The notes: generated from the sequence alone by a model not told the origin. 64,000 bases of DNA from Chryseobacterium sp. POL2 (GCF_011058315.1 NZ_CP049298.1:558001-622000); one strand, 5' to 3'. Shown: positions 45,275 to 54,265, counted from the first letter of the stretch. Numbers and translations are program-made.

Positions 45275-45592
45275 TTATTTTGATTTTCTTCTTTCATCAG
45301 TCATTTTTATTGGATTTTGTCTTCCATCAAAAATGTCATTGATGATTATTTTAGTATCCACAATTTTGTAAATGACTTTATAATTTCCACAAACAATATA
45401 TCTATGCTTTTGATTTAGTTTTTCTAGATTTAATTCAATTTGGCCAGATTTAGGATTATTGATTAATTGTTTTGTCGAGGTCAAAATTTGCTTCCGAATT
45501 TTATGAGCAACTTTTTTATTTGCTTTATTTGAGTAATAATCAAAAATATCTTTAAGATTTTCTATTGCAAAATCGGTCCAAATAATTTTCAT
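45275..45592 (-). CDS. RelE/ParE-family toxin, copy 2
   Basis: Same protein as at 7002, ATG at 45592. The two copies are the same from the core GTTAGCAGA up to TCTGCTAAC and through the next site (8 and 42). Confidence 0.8.
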   Translation of the reverse strand: MKIIWTDFAIENLKDIFDYYSNKANKKVAHKIRKQILTSTKQLINNPKSGQIELNLEKLNQKHRYIVCGNYKVIYKIVDTKIIINDIFDGRQNPIKMTDERRKSK

Positions 45593-45594
45593 TT

Positions 45595-45834
45595 CTACCA
45601 ATTTGCTGATAATTTTTCCAAATCTTCTTGAGATTTATATTTTCCATTTTTAAAATCTTGTTCAGATTTTTCAATTCTGTTAATAAGTTCTTCAACAGTA
45701 AATGGTCTGAATTCAGAATGATCTTCTTTTTCGAATTTTCTTAAAATATAATTTTCGATTTTTTCAAAGAAACTTTCATCCTGCAATTGAGCAAGGTATG
45801 TGATTAAGTTTAATTTTCTATTTTCTAAATCCAT
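45595..45834 (-). CDS. Antitoxin of RelE/ParE module, copy 2
   Basis: Same protein as at 7322. Two copies of one module double the antitoxin supply, so loss of one copy alone would not be lethal; the stabilising effect may be weaker than for a single module. Confidence 0.7.
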   Translation of the reverse strand: MDLENRKLNLITYLAQLQDESFFEKIENYILRKFEKEDHSEFRPFTVEELINRIEKSEQDFKNGKYKSQEDLEKLSANW

Positions 45835-45851
45835 TGTAATAATATTTGAAT

Positions 45852-45859
45852 CAAATTTA
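45852..45859 (-). promoter_or_regulatory. -7 box of TA cassette copy 2 (TAAATTTG)
   Basis: Same as at 7579. Confidence 0.5.
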
Positions 45860-45913
45860 CTGAATTATTTTTGGATTTTGAATTTGAACACGAATTTTTG
45901 TAGCATTTCTGCT

Positions 45914-46099
45914 AACGGAAAAAGTATTGGCGAAGTGCGGGAATTCGAAGGACTGAAAGTTCAAGAATTCAGAAACGTAGCCGATGCTTTTTCACTTCTG
46001 CTAACTTACAAAAAAATTGCAGAATTGAAAAGCATTCGGCGGAATATTTTTACAAAATTTCAACGTTTACAAAATCCCGCATTTTGCCAATACATTGTT
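45914..46099 (-). repeat. attC-like site 42
   Basis: 186 bp, same as site 8. Ends TCTGCTAAC and GTTACGCGC. Confidence 0.8.
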
Positions 46100-46620
46100 A
46101 CGCGCAGTAGAAAATGAGAACTTTTCAACGCTGAAAAATAGTTCTAAAAAATTATGAGCAATTAAATCACAAACAAATCAGAAGAATAAAACGAAGCTTA
46201 ACCAGTTTTCAAACTGCATTTTTCCAGCAAAATTTAAAACTCAATTATCTGAAATTTTTCTCGATGGTTTCTGCGAAAAGTAAAATTGAAAATTCGTAAA
46301 AAATAAAAGTTATTTTTATGAAAATATTAAAATGATAAATTTTTCAACTATGGTTTCTGAAGTTGATATTTTCTGATTTTTTCAAATGAGAAAAATTTCA
46401 ATTATAAAAAAAGAAAAGAGTAGAAGAAGCTTAAAAATCACGCGAAATTTTAAGCGAAAAAACCTCGAAATTTATTTGTCGAGAAAAGTGTTTTCAAGAA
46501 AATTTAAGAACTTTTTAAACCCAATATTTCTACTGAATTTTTTCTTATAAAAACCAAAAATAGCAATGTTAAAAAAAGAGAAATTATTATCCGAAAACGC
46601 GCTAATCTATTGCGTGTAAC
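46097..46620 (-). repeat. Noncoding cassette element, copy j
   Basis: A mosaic: low end as copy b, middle as copy g (AAAATGATAAATTTTTC), high end as copy b again. Confidence 0.7.
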
Positions 46621-46800
46621 GGAAAAAGTATTGGCGAAGTGCGGGCTTTCGAAGAACAAAAAGTTCAAGGAAGACCAAACGTAGCGAATGCTTTTTCGAT
46701 TATGCTAACTTACAAAAAATTGCAGAATTGAAAAGCATGAGCGGATTAATATTTCTGCTTTTCAATTTTCACTTTACCCCGCATTTTGCCAATACTATGT
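46618..46800 (-). repeat. attC-like site 43, split by IS
   Basis: Ends CTATGT before the IS; the GTT core continues at 48538 (GTTACCTGC). Low end GCGTGTAAC. Confidence 0.75.
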
Positions 46801-48533
46801 GCTTGTTGCACAACTCAAATATACAAATAAACTTGTATAAAAACGGGATATTTCGTAAATTGATGTATGCAAGGAAAGAAGAGTTTTACACCACAATTAT
46901 TTGTTTCGGTCAATTTATTAGACCTAGTTCCAGAGGATAATTTTTATAGAAAAATGTTATCCGAACTCAATTTAGATTTCATTTATAAAGCAACTCAAAA
47001 GTATTATGGTAAGGAAGGACAGGAGAGTATAGATCCTGTTGTTTTCTTTAAGATATTATTGGTGGGATATTTAAACAATATCAATTCAGATAGACAGTTG
47101 ATAGCTTTTTGTAGTGATAGCTTGTCGATAAGATTGTTTTTAGGTTATGATGTACATGAGCAGCTTCCTTGGCACAGTACCATTAGCCGAACTCGCGGTT
47201 TGTATGGCGAAGAAGTCTTTTTAAACTTGTTTAAAGAAGTCTTGAGAATGTGCGTTTCTAAAAATATGGTTCGTGGTAAACGACAAGCGGTGGACAGCGT
47301 TTTCATCAAAGCTAATGCTTCTATGGATAGCTTGGTAGAGAAAGAAGTTTTAGAAGACGCCAGTGCTTTTGTAAACGAACTAGAAGAAAACAGCGAATAC
47401 AAAGTAACTACCACCCGCAAGAAACTCGTTGAACGCCACCATGATTGGAAAGCAGAAGCGTATAAAGGAATGCCAGCAAATAGCAATAGTAGACAGATAG
47501 ATGAAAACGGCAATCTCATCCGTCCCAAATACCTATCTAATCACACCCATTATTCTCCCACAGATAGCGATGCTAGAGTGAGTGTAAAACCCGGCAAAGC
47601 GCGACAATTAAATTATTTTGGACAAATCGCAGTTGACGATGCGCACCATGTCATTACAGGAGCGTGTTCAGATTTTGCGGATAAACGCGACAGTCAGTGT
47701 TTAGAACAAATTGTAGAACTCACAGAAGAAAACCTAAAGGAAAACGGAATAGAATTACAAGAACTTTTAGCCGATGGTGGTTACAGCAGTGGCGAAGCAT
47801 TGGCGTATTTGCACGAAAAAAACATCAACGCCTACATCCCTAACTTCGGACAATACAAATCAGAGCGAGAAGGTTTTACTTACCACAAAGAAGAAAACTA
47901 TTATCAATGCACAAAACCCGAAGGTAAGCAAGCTAAACTGCTTTTCAAAGGCGAAAAAATGGATAGTAAAGGCTACACCAAACGAACGTACCGAAGCAGT
48001 GAAACAGATTGCAAAAACTGTCCACTAAGAGAACAATGCTGTGGCAAAAGCACCAAGTTTAAAAAGCTAGACGACAGCATCCACAAAGAACATTACGACC
48101 GTATGCATCAAAAACTCACCCAAAACGAGAAATATGCCAAGAAAATGGTTAGAGTGCGAAGCAAAACGGTAGAACCCGTCATTGGAACGTTGATCAACTT
48201 TACCAACATGAAACGAGTCAACACTCGAGGCATCAAAAACGCAAACAAACATGTACTGATGGCAAGTTTAACCTACAACTTGAAGAAATACATGCGTTTT
48301 ACCATTAAAAAACCAAGTATTTTAGCCCAAGTTCTATCTCTAAAACAAGGGAAGAACTTTGCTTTTTCAAAACGCGCCTTTTCAGTCTATAAAAACTCGA
48401 TTTTAAGCTATTCAAATTCTAGAATTTTGAACTACAACTAAAAAAAAACCTCTCTAAAATTGCTTCTAAAGAGGTCAAAATTTCATGTTTTTGAAAACTA
48501 TTTTCTAAAAAAAAGGAGTTGTGCAACAGTTAC
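46801..48533 (+). mobile_element. IS1182-family element, copy 4 (1733 bp)
   Basis: Flanks CTATGT and CAATGT differ at one base. Shares the GACAGGAGAG variant with copy 1. Confidence 0.85.
46867..48441 (+). CDS. IS1182-family DDE transposase, copy 4
   Basis: Intact 524-residue frame, same protein as copy 1. Confidence 0.95.
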   Translation: MQGKKSFTPQLFVSVNLLDLVPEDNFYRKMLSELNLDFIYKATQKYYGKEGQESIDPVVFFKILLVGYLNNINSDRQLIAFCSDSLSIRLFLGYDVHEQLPWHSTISRTRGLYGEEVFLNLFKEVLRMCVSKNMVRGKRQAVDSVFIKANASMDSLVEKEVLEDASAFVNELEENSEYKVTTTRKKLVERHHDWKAEAYKGMPANSNSRQIDENGNLIRPKYLSNHTHYSPTDSDARVSVKPGKARQLNYFGQIAVDDAHHVITGACSDFADKRDSQCLEQIVELTEENLKENGIELQELLADGGYSSGEALAYLHEKNINAYIPNFGQYKSEREGFTYHKEENYYQCTKPEGKQAKLLFKGEKMDSKGYTKRTYRSSETDCKNCPLREQCCGKSTKFKKLDDSIHKEHYDRMHQKLTQNEKYAKKMVRVRSKTVEPVIGTLINFTNMKRVNTRGIKNANKHVLMASLTYNLKKYMRFTIKKPSILAQVLSLKQGKNFAFSKRAFSVYKNSILSYSNSRILNYN

Positions 48534-48553
48534 CAATGTTACCTGCAGTTTCT

Positions 48554-49501
48554 TTATTCACGAAGCCATTTATTTATCTCGTTAAAAGTATTTTCGCTCT
48601 GTTCAATCCAGGGAAAATGACCTGCTTTGTCAATAATCACCAATTTTGAGTTTGGTAAGCGGAAGTGCAGTTCTGTTGCATATTCAGGTAAATTGTTTGT
48701 GTCATATTTTCCGTTAATTATTAAAATTTTTGTTTTTAAATTGTTAAACTTTTTCTGAAATTCCAAATATTTTTGGCGTTCTTCGGGTGTTTCCTGATAA
48801 TAATTACTTCCGATTGGTTTTCTTCGTCCTGCTTTTGTAATTTCTTTCACAATTGGAATAACTTTTTGAGAGGTTTCTTCATTATAAGTCCACCATTTTG
48901 TTCTTGCAGTAGAAATGTCATTTCCATTTTTGTCAAAAATTGTATTGTTTGCATTCATGTAATCCCAATCCTCAATAACTTTAGCAAACCATGTAGATTC
49001 TTTTATCCTCTTGTTTTCAGAAATTCTTCTTCTTTCAATAGATTCGTTTTGACTTCCTGTATAACTTGTTCCTGATAAAATTATCCCCGAAACATTATTT
49101 GGATATTCTACTGCGTATTGCAAAGCAATTGCACTTTGGTCTGAATGTCCAAACAACCAAATCTTTTTTGCACCAAGTTTTTCTCTTAACAATTCAATTT
49201 CTTTTACGGAATTTGCAGGAGTGTAATCTTCAATTTTTTTTGGTGTTTCAGACTTTCCTGTTCCGCGAGAATCATAATAAACCATTGTGAATTTTTCTTC
49301 AAGTGGTTTTAAAGTCATTTCGTAACCGATTTTTCCCGAACTTGGATGTCCAATAAGCATAATTGGACCTTTTCCTCTTACTGTATAATTGATATTTAAG
49401 TTATCAATTTTTTCCGTGTAATTTCCATTCTCAATTTTAGAACTTGAAGCACAAGAAATTAAGAAAAATGATAATATTAAAATTCTGAAAATTCCTTTCA
49501 T
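48554..49501 (-). CDS. Alpha/beta-hydrolase lipoprotein
   Basis: 315 residues. Lipobox FFLISC (Cys 17). Fold markers: MLIGHPSSGKIGYE (oxyanion loop, about 48-61), YYDSRGTGKSE (75-85), and the nucleophile elbow FGHSDQSA with Ser120, where the usual final Gly is replaced by Gln. The acid is likely Asp in NGKYD (about 264) and the base His in AGHFPW (about 291), so the triad is complete. Similar to proline iminopeptidase-like and epoxide-hydrolase-like enzymes. Substrate unknown; it acts in the periplasm or outer membrane. Confidence 0.75.
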   Translation of the reverse strand: MKGIFRILILSFFLISCASSSKIENGNYTEKIDNLNINYTVRGKGPIMLIGHPSSGKIGYEMTLKPLEEKFTMVYYDSRGTGKSETPKKIEDYTPANSVKEIELLREKLGAKKIWLFGHSDQSAIALQYAVEYPNNVSGIILSGTSYTGSQNESIERRRISENKRIKESTWFAKVIEDWDYMNANNTIFDKNGNDISTARTKWWTYNEETSQKVIPIVKEITKAGRRKPIGSNYYQETPEERQKYLEFQKKFNNLKTKILIINGKYDTNNLPEYATELHFRLPNSKLVIIDKAGHFPWIEQSENTFNEINKWLRE

Positions 49502-49528
49502 AAACGCTGTTTTGATGAAATTGCAGGT

Positions 49529-49716
49529 AACGGGAAACGCATTGGCGAAGTGGCGGATAAATTGAACCGAAAGTTCAATTTAGCAGTAACGTAGCCGATG
49601 TGTTTCCACAGAAGCTAAATTATTAAAAAAAAGCTGAATGTGGAACACATTCGGCGGAATAAAAAGCACAAAAGTTGAATTTTGTACTTAACCCGCCATT
49701 TTGCCAATGCGATGTT
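49529..49716 (-). repeat. attC-like site 44
   Basis: 188 bp, outer arms GCATTGGCG/TGCCAATGC. Ends GCAGGTAAC and GTTATGTGT. Nearly the same as site 46, the site of the other catB cassette. Confidence 0.8.
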
Positions 49717-49732
49717 ATGTGTAGTTTTTTTG

Positions 49733-49740
49733 TATCTTTG
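49733..49740 (+). promoter_or_regulatory. -7 box of catB copy 1 (TATCTTTG)
   Basis: TAnnTTTG match 19 bp inside the cassette border, facing the opposite way to the array. Confidence 0.6.
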
Positions 49741-49744
49741 TCAG

Positions 49745-49762
49745 ATGAAATTATCAGATTAG
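49745..49762 (+). CDS. Short leader ORF (MKLSD) before catB copy 1
   Basis: ATG to TAG, five codons, directly after the -7 box. Downstream GAAGAGAATA and TATTCTTC (about 49787-49816) can form a hairpin in the 100-nt leader. The layout fits attenuation of an inducible cat gene; untested. Confidence 0.35.
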   Translation: MKLSD

Positions 49763-49856
49763 CATATTTACTTTACGCAACGTATAGGAAGAGAATAGTT
49801 TAGTATTATTCTTCGTTTCCTTATTGTCTCTTATTGTAAATTAAATATGTTAAATA

Positions 49857-50486
49857 ATGAAAAATTTCTTCGAAAGTCCTTTTAAAGGAAAAATAATCAA
49901 AGACCACATAACTAATCCCAATATAATTTCGGGTAAATATTCTTATTATTCTGGTTATTATCACGGTCATTCATTTGACGATTGTGCTCGTTATCTGTTT
50001 CCGGACAGGAATGATGTCGATAAACTAATTATCGGTTCTTATTGTTCAATAGGGAGCGGTGCAAGTTTCATAATGGCAGGTAATCAAGGTCATAAATATG
50101 ATTGGATTTCCAGTTTTCCATTTTTTTATATGTCTGAATTTGATGTTTTCAGTAAAAGCCAAGATGGATTTCAAAAAGCAGGAGATACAGTTGTTGGGAA
50201 TGATGTTTGGATTGGTAGTGAAGCTATGATAATGCCAGGAGTTCAGATAGGAGATGGAGCTGTTATTGGCAGTCGTGCTTTGGTTACAAAAGATGTTGAA
50301 CCTTATTCAATTGTAGGGGGAAATCCAGCCAAATTGATAAAAAAGAGATTTAGTGATGATGACATCCAAAAATTGCAGGAAATGAAATGGTGGGAATGGG
50401 ATGAAGAAACCCTTTTTGAAGCAATGCCAATTCTTTGTTCAAATAAAATCGATTTGTTGTACAAGTTTTTTAGAAAAATGAAATGA
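49857..50486 (+). CDS. catB: Type B chloramphenicol acetyltransferase, copy 1
   Basis: 209 residues, the normal length for CatB/xenobiotic acetyltransferases (XAT). Left-handed beta-helix hexapeptides: [15 protein letters not shown] and [54 protein letters not shown]. The catalytic His is likely H79 in GNQGHKYDW. It acetylates chloramphenicol with acetyl-CoA. It runs against the array, has its own promoter and a terminator at 50495. The cassette lacks a site on its high side (see 50556). Confidence 0.9.
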   Translation: MKNFFESPFKGKIIKDHITNPNIISGKYSYYSGYYHGHSFDDCARYLFPDRNDVDKLIIGSYCSIGSGASFIMAGNQGHKYDWISSFPFFYMSEFDVFSKSQDGFQKAGDTVVGNDVWIGSEAMIMPGVQIGDGAVIGSRALVTKDVEPYSIVGGNPAKLIKKRFSDDDIQKLQEMKWWEWDEETLFEAMPILCSNKIDLLYKFFRKMK

Positions 50487-50494
50487 TAAAAAGA

Positions 50495-50519
50495 AGGTTC
50501 CGAAATTCGGAGCCTTTTT
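50495..50519 (+). terminator. Terminator of catB copy 1
   Basis: Stem GGTTCCGAA/TTCGGAGCC (one G-U pair) followed by CTTTTTG. Confidence 0.75.
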
Positions 50520-50555
50520 GTTTTAACTGCGTTTGCGGCTAAAATTACACATAAC

Positions 50556-50689
50556 TTATTTATTGATACGGCTTTTCTGTACAAAACAGCATAATACTTG
50601 ATGTTTTTGTGCAGGTTTGTTTCTTTATTTGATCAAATATAACGAAAGTAGGTAGACAATGATTTCTTATTTCTCATCAAGTAATCACG
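50556..50689. other. Junction region with no site between catB and dfr
   Basis: After TACACATAAC a site should follow, as it does at 54080, but unrelated sequence leads straight to the dfr stop. Nothing gene-like is seen. It marks an insertion or deletion that joined the dfr fragment to the catB cassette. Confidence 0.6.
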
Positions 50690-51193
50690 TTACCTCCAAT
50701 ACCTTTTCACTTCAAACGCATAGGCATTTTTCTCATCCACTGCTTGGGTTGCTACCGTTTCAACATTCCAAGCGACAGCTTCGAATTTCGGGAAGAAGGT
50801 ATCTGCACCAAATTCGCCCTGCACATGGGTAATAAACATCTCTTGAACACAATCAAGCGCTAAAGCTTCTCGGTAAATTTGTCCGCCTCCAATTATGAAA
50901 ACGGTTCGTTCCACTTCATTTTTATAATGATCCAAACAGGATTCCAAGGAAGAAAAAACAACTGCTCCAGGAGCATGATATTCGGTATTGCGTGTTAAGA
51001 CCGCATTCTCGCGGTTGGGCAACGGCCGAAAACGTTCCGGAATGGAATCGTAGTTTTTTCTACCTGTAACCACAATATGTCCCGTGGTTGTTTCTTTGAA
51101 AAATTTCATATCTGCAGGCAAATGCCACATCAAATCATTGTTCTTTCCAATACCGAATTGCTGATCAACAGCAACAATCAATGCTACTTTCAT
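50690..51193 (-). CDS. dfr: Dihydrofolate reductase (trimethoprim resistance candidate)
   Basis: 167 residues from the ATG at 51193. NADPH-dependent reduction of dihydrofolate. VALIVAVDQQFGIGKNNDLMWHLPADMKFFKETT, TGRKNYDSIPERFRPLPNR and VFIIGGGQIYREAL are the standard FolA motifs; the substrate-binding acid is Asp28 in LPADMKFF. GC content is clearly higher than around it. It has no promoter of its own in view. It follows the start region of tet(X) in the same frame, so a 237-residue fusion is also possible. Whether it is drug-insensitive cannot be told from sequence alone. Confidence 0.9.
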   Translation of the reverse strand: MKVALIVAVDQQFGIGKNNDLMWHLPADMKFFKETTTGHIVVTGRKNYDSIPERFRPLPNRENAVLTRNTEYHAPGAVVFSSLESCLDHYKNEVERTVFIIGGGQIYREALALDCVQEMFITHVQGEFGADTFFPKFEAVAWNVETVATQAVDEKNAYAFEVKRYWR

Positions 51194-51329
51194 GGAAGTA
51201 CTTTGTAAATTGTAGGTGAAATGAACACCATGCGGGGATTTGGAATTACTGCATCGTGAACCTGTGTTCCCCTGGCCTCTTCTTCCGTGAGAAAATAACC
51301 AATTACCCAATGATAGGTTCCATCCGGAG
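51190..51329 (-). pseudogene. 3' tail of the gene once upstream of dfr
   Basis: In a different frame from dfr, the 46 codons before it read GYFLTEEEARGTQVHDAVI then ISPTIYKVLP and stop with a TGA that overlaps the dfr ATG (ATGA). This looks like the end of a chromosomal neighbour coupled to folA, captured together with it. Confidence 0.55.
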
Positions 51330-51403
51330 CCACCACCAATTATTGCAACGTTCTTATCACTAAGTAAATTCATTTGTTTGTCTGTATCTATTCGCATTGT
51401 CAT
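51330..51403 (-). pseudogene. tet(X)': tet(X) 5' fragment
   Basis: The first 25 codons of tet(X), ending at AIIGGG, then a switch to foreign DNA. The shared sequence goes on upstream through the border GGCCCATAAC, so the cassette start of tet(X) now drives the dfr fragment. Confidence 0.85.
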
Positions 51404-51418
51404 TCAAAAATGGCCCAT

Positions 51419-51605
51419 AACGGGAAACGCATTGGCGAAGTGGCGGATAAATTGGACGAAAAGTTCAATTTAGCAGTGACGTAGCCGATGTGTTTCCACA
51501 GAAGCTAAATTATTAAAAAAAGCTGAATGTGGAACACATTCGGCGGAATAAAATGCAGAAACTTTCAATTTAGCACTTAACCTGCCATTTTGCCAATGCG
51601 ATGTT
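51419..51605 (-). repeat. attC-like site 45
   Basis: 187 bp, outer arms GCATTGGCG/TGCCAATGC; one base of the distal arm is changed (CCTGCCATTTTG). Ends GGCCCATAAC and GTTATGTGA. Confidence 0.8.
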
Positions 51606-51623
51606 ATGTGAAGGAATTTTTAG

Positions 51624-51631
51624 TATCTTTG
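51624..51631 (+). promoter_or_regulatory. -7 box of ereD-like gene (TATCTTTG)
   Basis: TAnnTTTG, 21 bp inside the border; the same octamer as in front of both catB copies. Confidence 0.6.
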
Positions 51632-51652
51632 TATTCAAATAATTCACATTTT

Positions 51653-51676
51653 ATGTATTTCAGCAAGCCTTGGTAA
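51653..51676 (+). CDS. Leader peptide MYFSKPW
   Basis: A seven-codon ORF in the 130-nt leader of the esterase gene. Its stop overlaps the left arm of the hairpin at 51675. A ribosome stalled on it by a macrolide would open that hairpin. Confidence 0.45.
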   Translation: MYFSKPW

Positions 51677-51746
51677 TTAAAAATTAAAGTAAATTATTAA
51701 ATCGTCTTTTTGAGACGGTTGCTATTTGGTACGTTAATTTTTAATT
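51675..51746 (+). promoter_or_regulatory. Attenuator-like hairpin before ereD-like gene
   Basis: AATTAAAAATTAA (51675-51687) pairs perfectly with TTAATTTTTAATT (51734-51746); an inner stem CGTCT/AGACG lies at 51703-51717. It ends 15 nt before the start codon. Confidence 0.5.
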
Positions 51747-51761
51747 TAAAATAAGGTAATA

Positions 51762-52988
51762 ATGAAAAATATAAAACCCTTAACTTTTCCGTTTAATTCG
51801 GAAAATAATACATCCATAAAACAAAGTCTTTTTCGATTTCGAGAATATTTTGATTCTTCTACAATTGTTGGTTTAGGCGAAAACGCACATTTCATAAAAG
51901 AGTTTTTTACATTCAGGCATCAAGTTATTGAGTTTTTAGTAACTGAATGTGATTTTGACACCTTGGCATTTGAGTTTGGTTTTTCTGAAGGATTAGAAGT
52001 TGATAAGTGGATAAAATCACAAATTCCATTCGACGATTTGGATAAGTTACTGTCACACTTTTATTATCCAAATGAGTTTAAAGATACTTTGCTATGGCTT
52101 CGTCGGTATAATCAAGACAATAATAATCAAATTACCTTTTTAGGTGTGGATATTCCTAAAAATGGAGGTTCTTATTTTCCAAACTTTCGTATTGTATCTG
52201 ATTATTTGCAAAGACTTTCAATCGTTTCTTCTGATGTCTTACAGAAGATTTTAAATCTTGCTGAGAAATTTGATTTCTATTCGACTTCTCAGCTTGCGTT
52301 AAATTTATCGCTTTTTGATGAAGCTGAACATAATGAATTAAAAGCATTGCTATTAAAAGTTTACATTCGTTTGGTCACTCTTCAACCAAAACTGGAAAGT
52401 TTAGAGTTTCAATCGATACTTCATCAAGTTAAAGGCTTGATTTATATGAATTATAATGCTGATGCTATGGAAAGCTTCATTACTGAAAAGGGAATTGAGG
52501 GAGATATGGGAGCAAAAGACCAGTATATGGCAGAAAGTATTGATTGGTTTTTGAAAAATTCACTTGGTAAAAAGATTATTTTAGTTGCCCACAATGCTCA
52601 CATTCAAAAAACTCCGGTGGATTTTGACGGATTTATTAGTTGTTATCCAATGGGGCAAAGACTTTCGATGACTTTTGGAGAAAAATACAAAGCATTTGCA
52701 ATAACTAATCTACGTGGAGAAACTGCCGCATTGTATCCTGATAATGATTATCAATTTGGTTTTAGGGTTGATAAATTTCCACTTGATTCTCCAGAGTCGG
52801 ATTCTGTTGAATTTTTTATGCAGGAATTATCAGGAAAAGAATGCTGTTTAATAATCAATAAAAGTAAGGAATTAAAAAATTGTAGTAAGATTCGTTTTGA
52901 TTCTATATATCTAAAAACTGAAATAGTAGATTCTTTTGATGGGATTTTCCTAATAGAAAAATCAACTGTTTCAGAAATAGTGGATTGA
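51762..52988 (+). CDS. ereD: Erythromycin esterase, EreD-like
   Basis: 408 residues, normal for erythromycin esterases, which hydrolyse the lactone ring of 14-membered macrolides. VGLGENAHFIKEFFTFRHQVIEFL at residues 36-59 holds the GE..H catalytic motif (E40, H43). FEFGFSEGLEVDKWI, FLGVDIPKNGG and ILVAHNAHIQKTP (about 275-287) complete the Ere/SNF family pattern. The symbol is given because of likeness to the Riemerella EreD as I remember it. It runs against the array with its own promoter and leader. Confidence 0.85.
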   Translation: MKNIKPLTFPFNSENNTSIKQSLFRFREYFDSSTIVGLGENAHFIKEFFTFRHQVIEFLVTECDFDTLAFEFGFSEGLEVDKWIKSQIPFDDLDKLLSHFYYPNEFKDTLLWLRRYNQDNNNQITFLGVDIPKNGGSYFPNFRIVSDYLQRLSIVSSDVLQKILNLAEKFDFYSTSQLALNLSLFDEAEHNELKALLLKVYIRLVTLQPKLESLEFQSILHQVKGLIYMNYNADAMESFITEKGIEGDMGAKDQYMAESIDWFLKNSLGKKIILVAHNAHIQKTPVDFDGFISCYPMGQRLSMTFGEKYKAFAITNLRGETAALYPDNDYQFGFRVDKFPLDSPESDSVEFFMQELSGKECCLIINKSKELKNCSKIRFDSIYLKTEIVDSFDGIFLIEKSTVSEIVD

Positions 52989-53055
52989 GAATAATGTAAA
53001 TTTGATTTCGAAAAGGTACTTTCTTTTTTGGAGGTGCCGTTTTATTCTTTCACAT

Positions 53056-53243
53056 AACGGGAAACGCATTGGCGAAGTGGCGGATAAATTGAACCGAAAG
53101 TTCAATTTAGCAGTGACGTAGCCGATGTGTTTCCACAGAAGCTAAATTATTAAAAAAAAGCTGAATGTGGGACACATTCGGCGGAATAAAAAGCACAAAA
53201 GTTGAATTTTGAACTTAACCCGCCATTTTGCCAATGCGATGTT
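53056..53243 (-). repeat. attC-like site 46
   Basis: 188 bp, nearly the same as site 44 (three single-base differences seen). Ends TTCACATAAC and GTTATGTGT. Confidence 0.8.
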
Positions 53244-53259
53244 ATGTGTAGTTTTTTAG

Positions 53260-53267
53260 TATCTTTG
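53260..53267 (+). promoter_or_regulatory. -7 box of catB copy 2 (TATCTTTG)
   Basis: Same position in the cassette as for copy 1. Confidence 0.6.
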
Positions 53268-53271
53268 TCAG

Positions 53272-53289
53272 ATGAAATTATCAGATTAG
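53272..53289 (+). CDS. Short leader ORF (MKLSD) before catB copy 2
   Basis: Same five codons as at 49745; one base after the stop differs (AGCAAATT here, AGCATATT there). Confidence 0.35.
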   Translation: MKLSD

Positions 53290-53383
53290 CAAATTTACTT
53301 TACGCAACGTATAGGAAGAGAATAGTTTAGTATTATTCTTCGTTTCCTTATTGTCTCTTATTGTAAATTAAATATGTTAAATA

Positions 53384-54013
53384 ATGAAAAATTTCTTCGA
53401 AAGTCCTTTTAAAGGAAAAATAATCAAAGACCACATAACTAATCCCAATATAATTTCGGGTAAATATTCTTATTATTCTGGTTATTATCACGGTCATTCA
53501 TTTGACGATTGTGCTCGTTATCTGTTTCCGGACAGGAATGATGTCGATAAACTAATTATCGGTTCTTATTGTTCAATAGGGAGCGGTGCAAGTTTCATAA
53601 TGGCAGGTAATCAAGGTCATAAATATGATTGGATTTCCAGTTTTCCATTTTTTTATATGTCTGAATTTGATGTTTTCAGTAAAAGCCAAGATGGATTTCA
53701 AAAAGCAGGAGATACAGTTGTTGGGAATGATGTTTGGATTGGTAGTGAAGCTATGATAATGCCAGGAGTTCAGATAGGAGATGGAGCTGTTATTGGCAGT
53801 CGTGCTTTGGTTACAAAAGATGTTGAACCTTATTCAATTGTAGGGGGAAATCCAGCCAAATTGATAAAAAAGAGATTTAGTGATGATGACATCCAAAAAT
53901 TGCAGGAAATGAAATGGTGGGAATGGGATGAAGAAACCCTTTTTGAAGCAATGCCAATTCTTTGTTCAAATAAAATCGATTTGTTGTACAAGTTTTTTAG
54001 AAAAATGAAATGA
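53384..54013 (+). CDS. catB: Type B chloramphenicol acetyltransferase, copy 2
   Basis: Same 209-residue protein as at 49857, with the same leader and terminator. Here the cassette ends normally at TACACATAAC followed by site 47, which shows what the first copy has lost. Two cat cassettes flank the esterase cassette, so recombination between them could delete or duplicate it. Confidence 0.9.
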   Translation: MKNFFESPFKGKIIKDHITNPNIISGKYSYYSGYYHGHSFDDCARYLFPDRNDVDKLIIGSYCSIGSGASFIMAGNQGHKYDWISSFPFFYMSEFDVFSKSQDGFQKAGDTVVGNDVWIGSEAMIMPGVQIGDGAVIGSRALVTKDVEPYSIVGGNPAKLIKKRFSDDDIQKLQEMKWWEWDEETLFEAMPILCSNKIDLLYKFFRKMK

Positions 54014-54022
54014 TAAAAAGAA

Positions 54023-54047
54023 GGTTCCGAAATTCGGAGCCTTTTTG
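54023..54047 (+). terminator. Terminator of catB copy 2
   Basis: Same stem GGTTCCGAA/TTCGGAGCC and T-run as copy 1. Confidence 0.75.
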
Positions 54048-54079
54048 TTTTAACTGCGTTTGCGGCTAAAATTACACAT

Positions 54080-54265
54080 AACGGAAAAAGTATTGGCGAA
54101 GTGCGGGCTTTCGAAGAACTGAAAGTTCAAGAACGACCAAGCGTAGCGAATGCTTTTTCAAGTACACTAAAATAAGAAAAAAATGTGGAATTGAAAAGCA
54201 TGAGCGGATTATTTTTTCTGCTTTTCAATTCTTCCCTAAATCCCGCATTTTGCCAATACATTGTT
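54080..54265 (-). repeat. attC-like site 47
   Basis: 186 bp, same as site 9. Ends TACACATAAC and GTTACGCGC. Confidence 0.8.
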
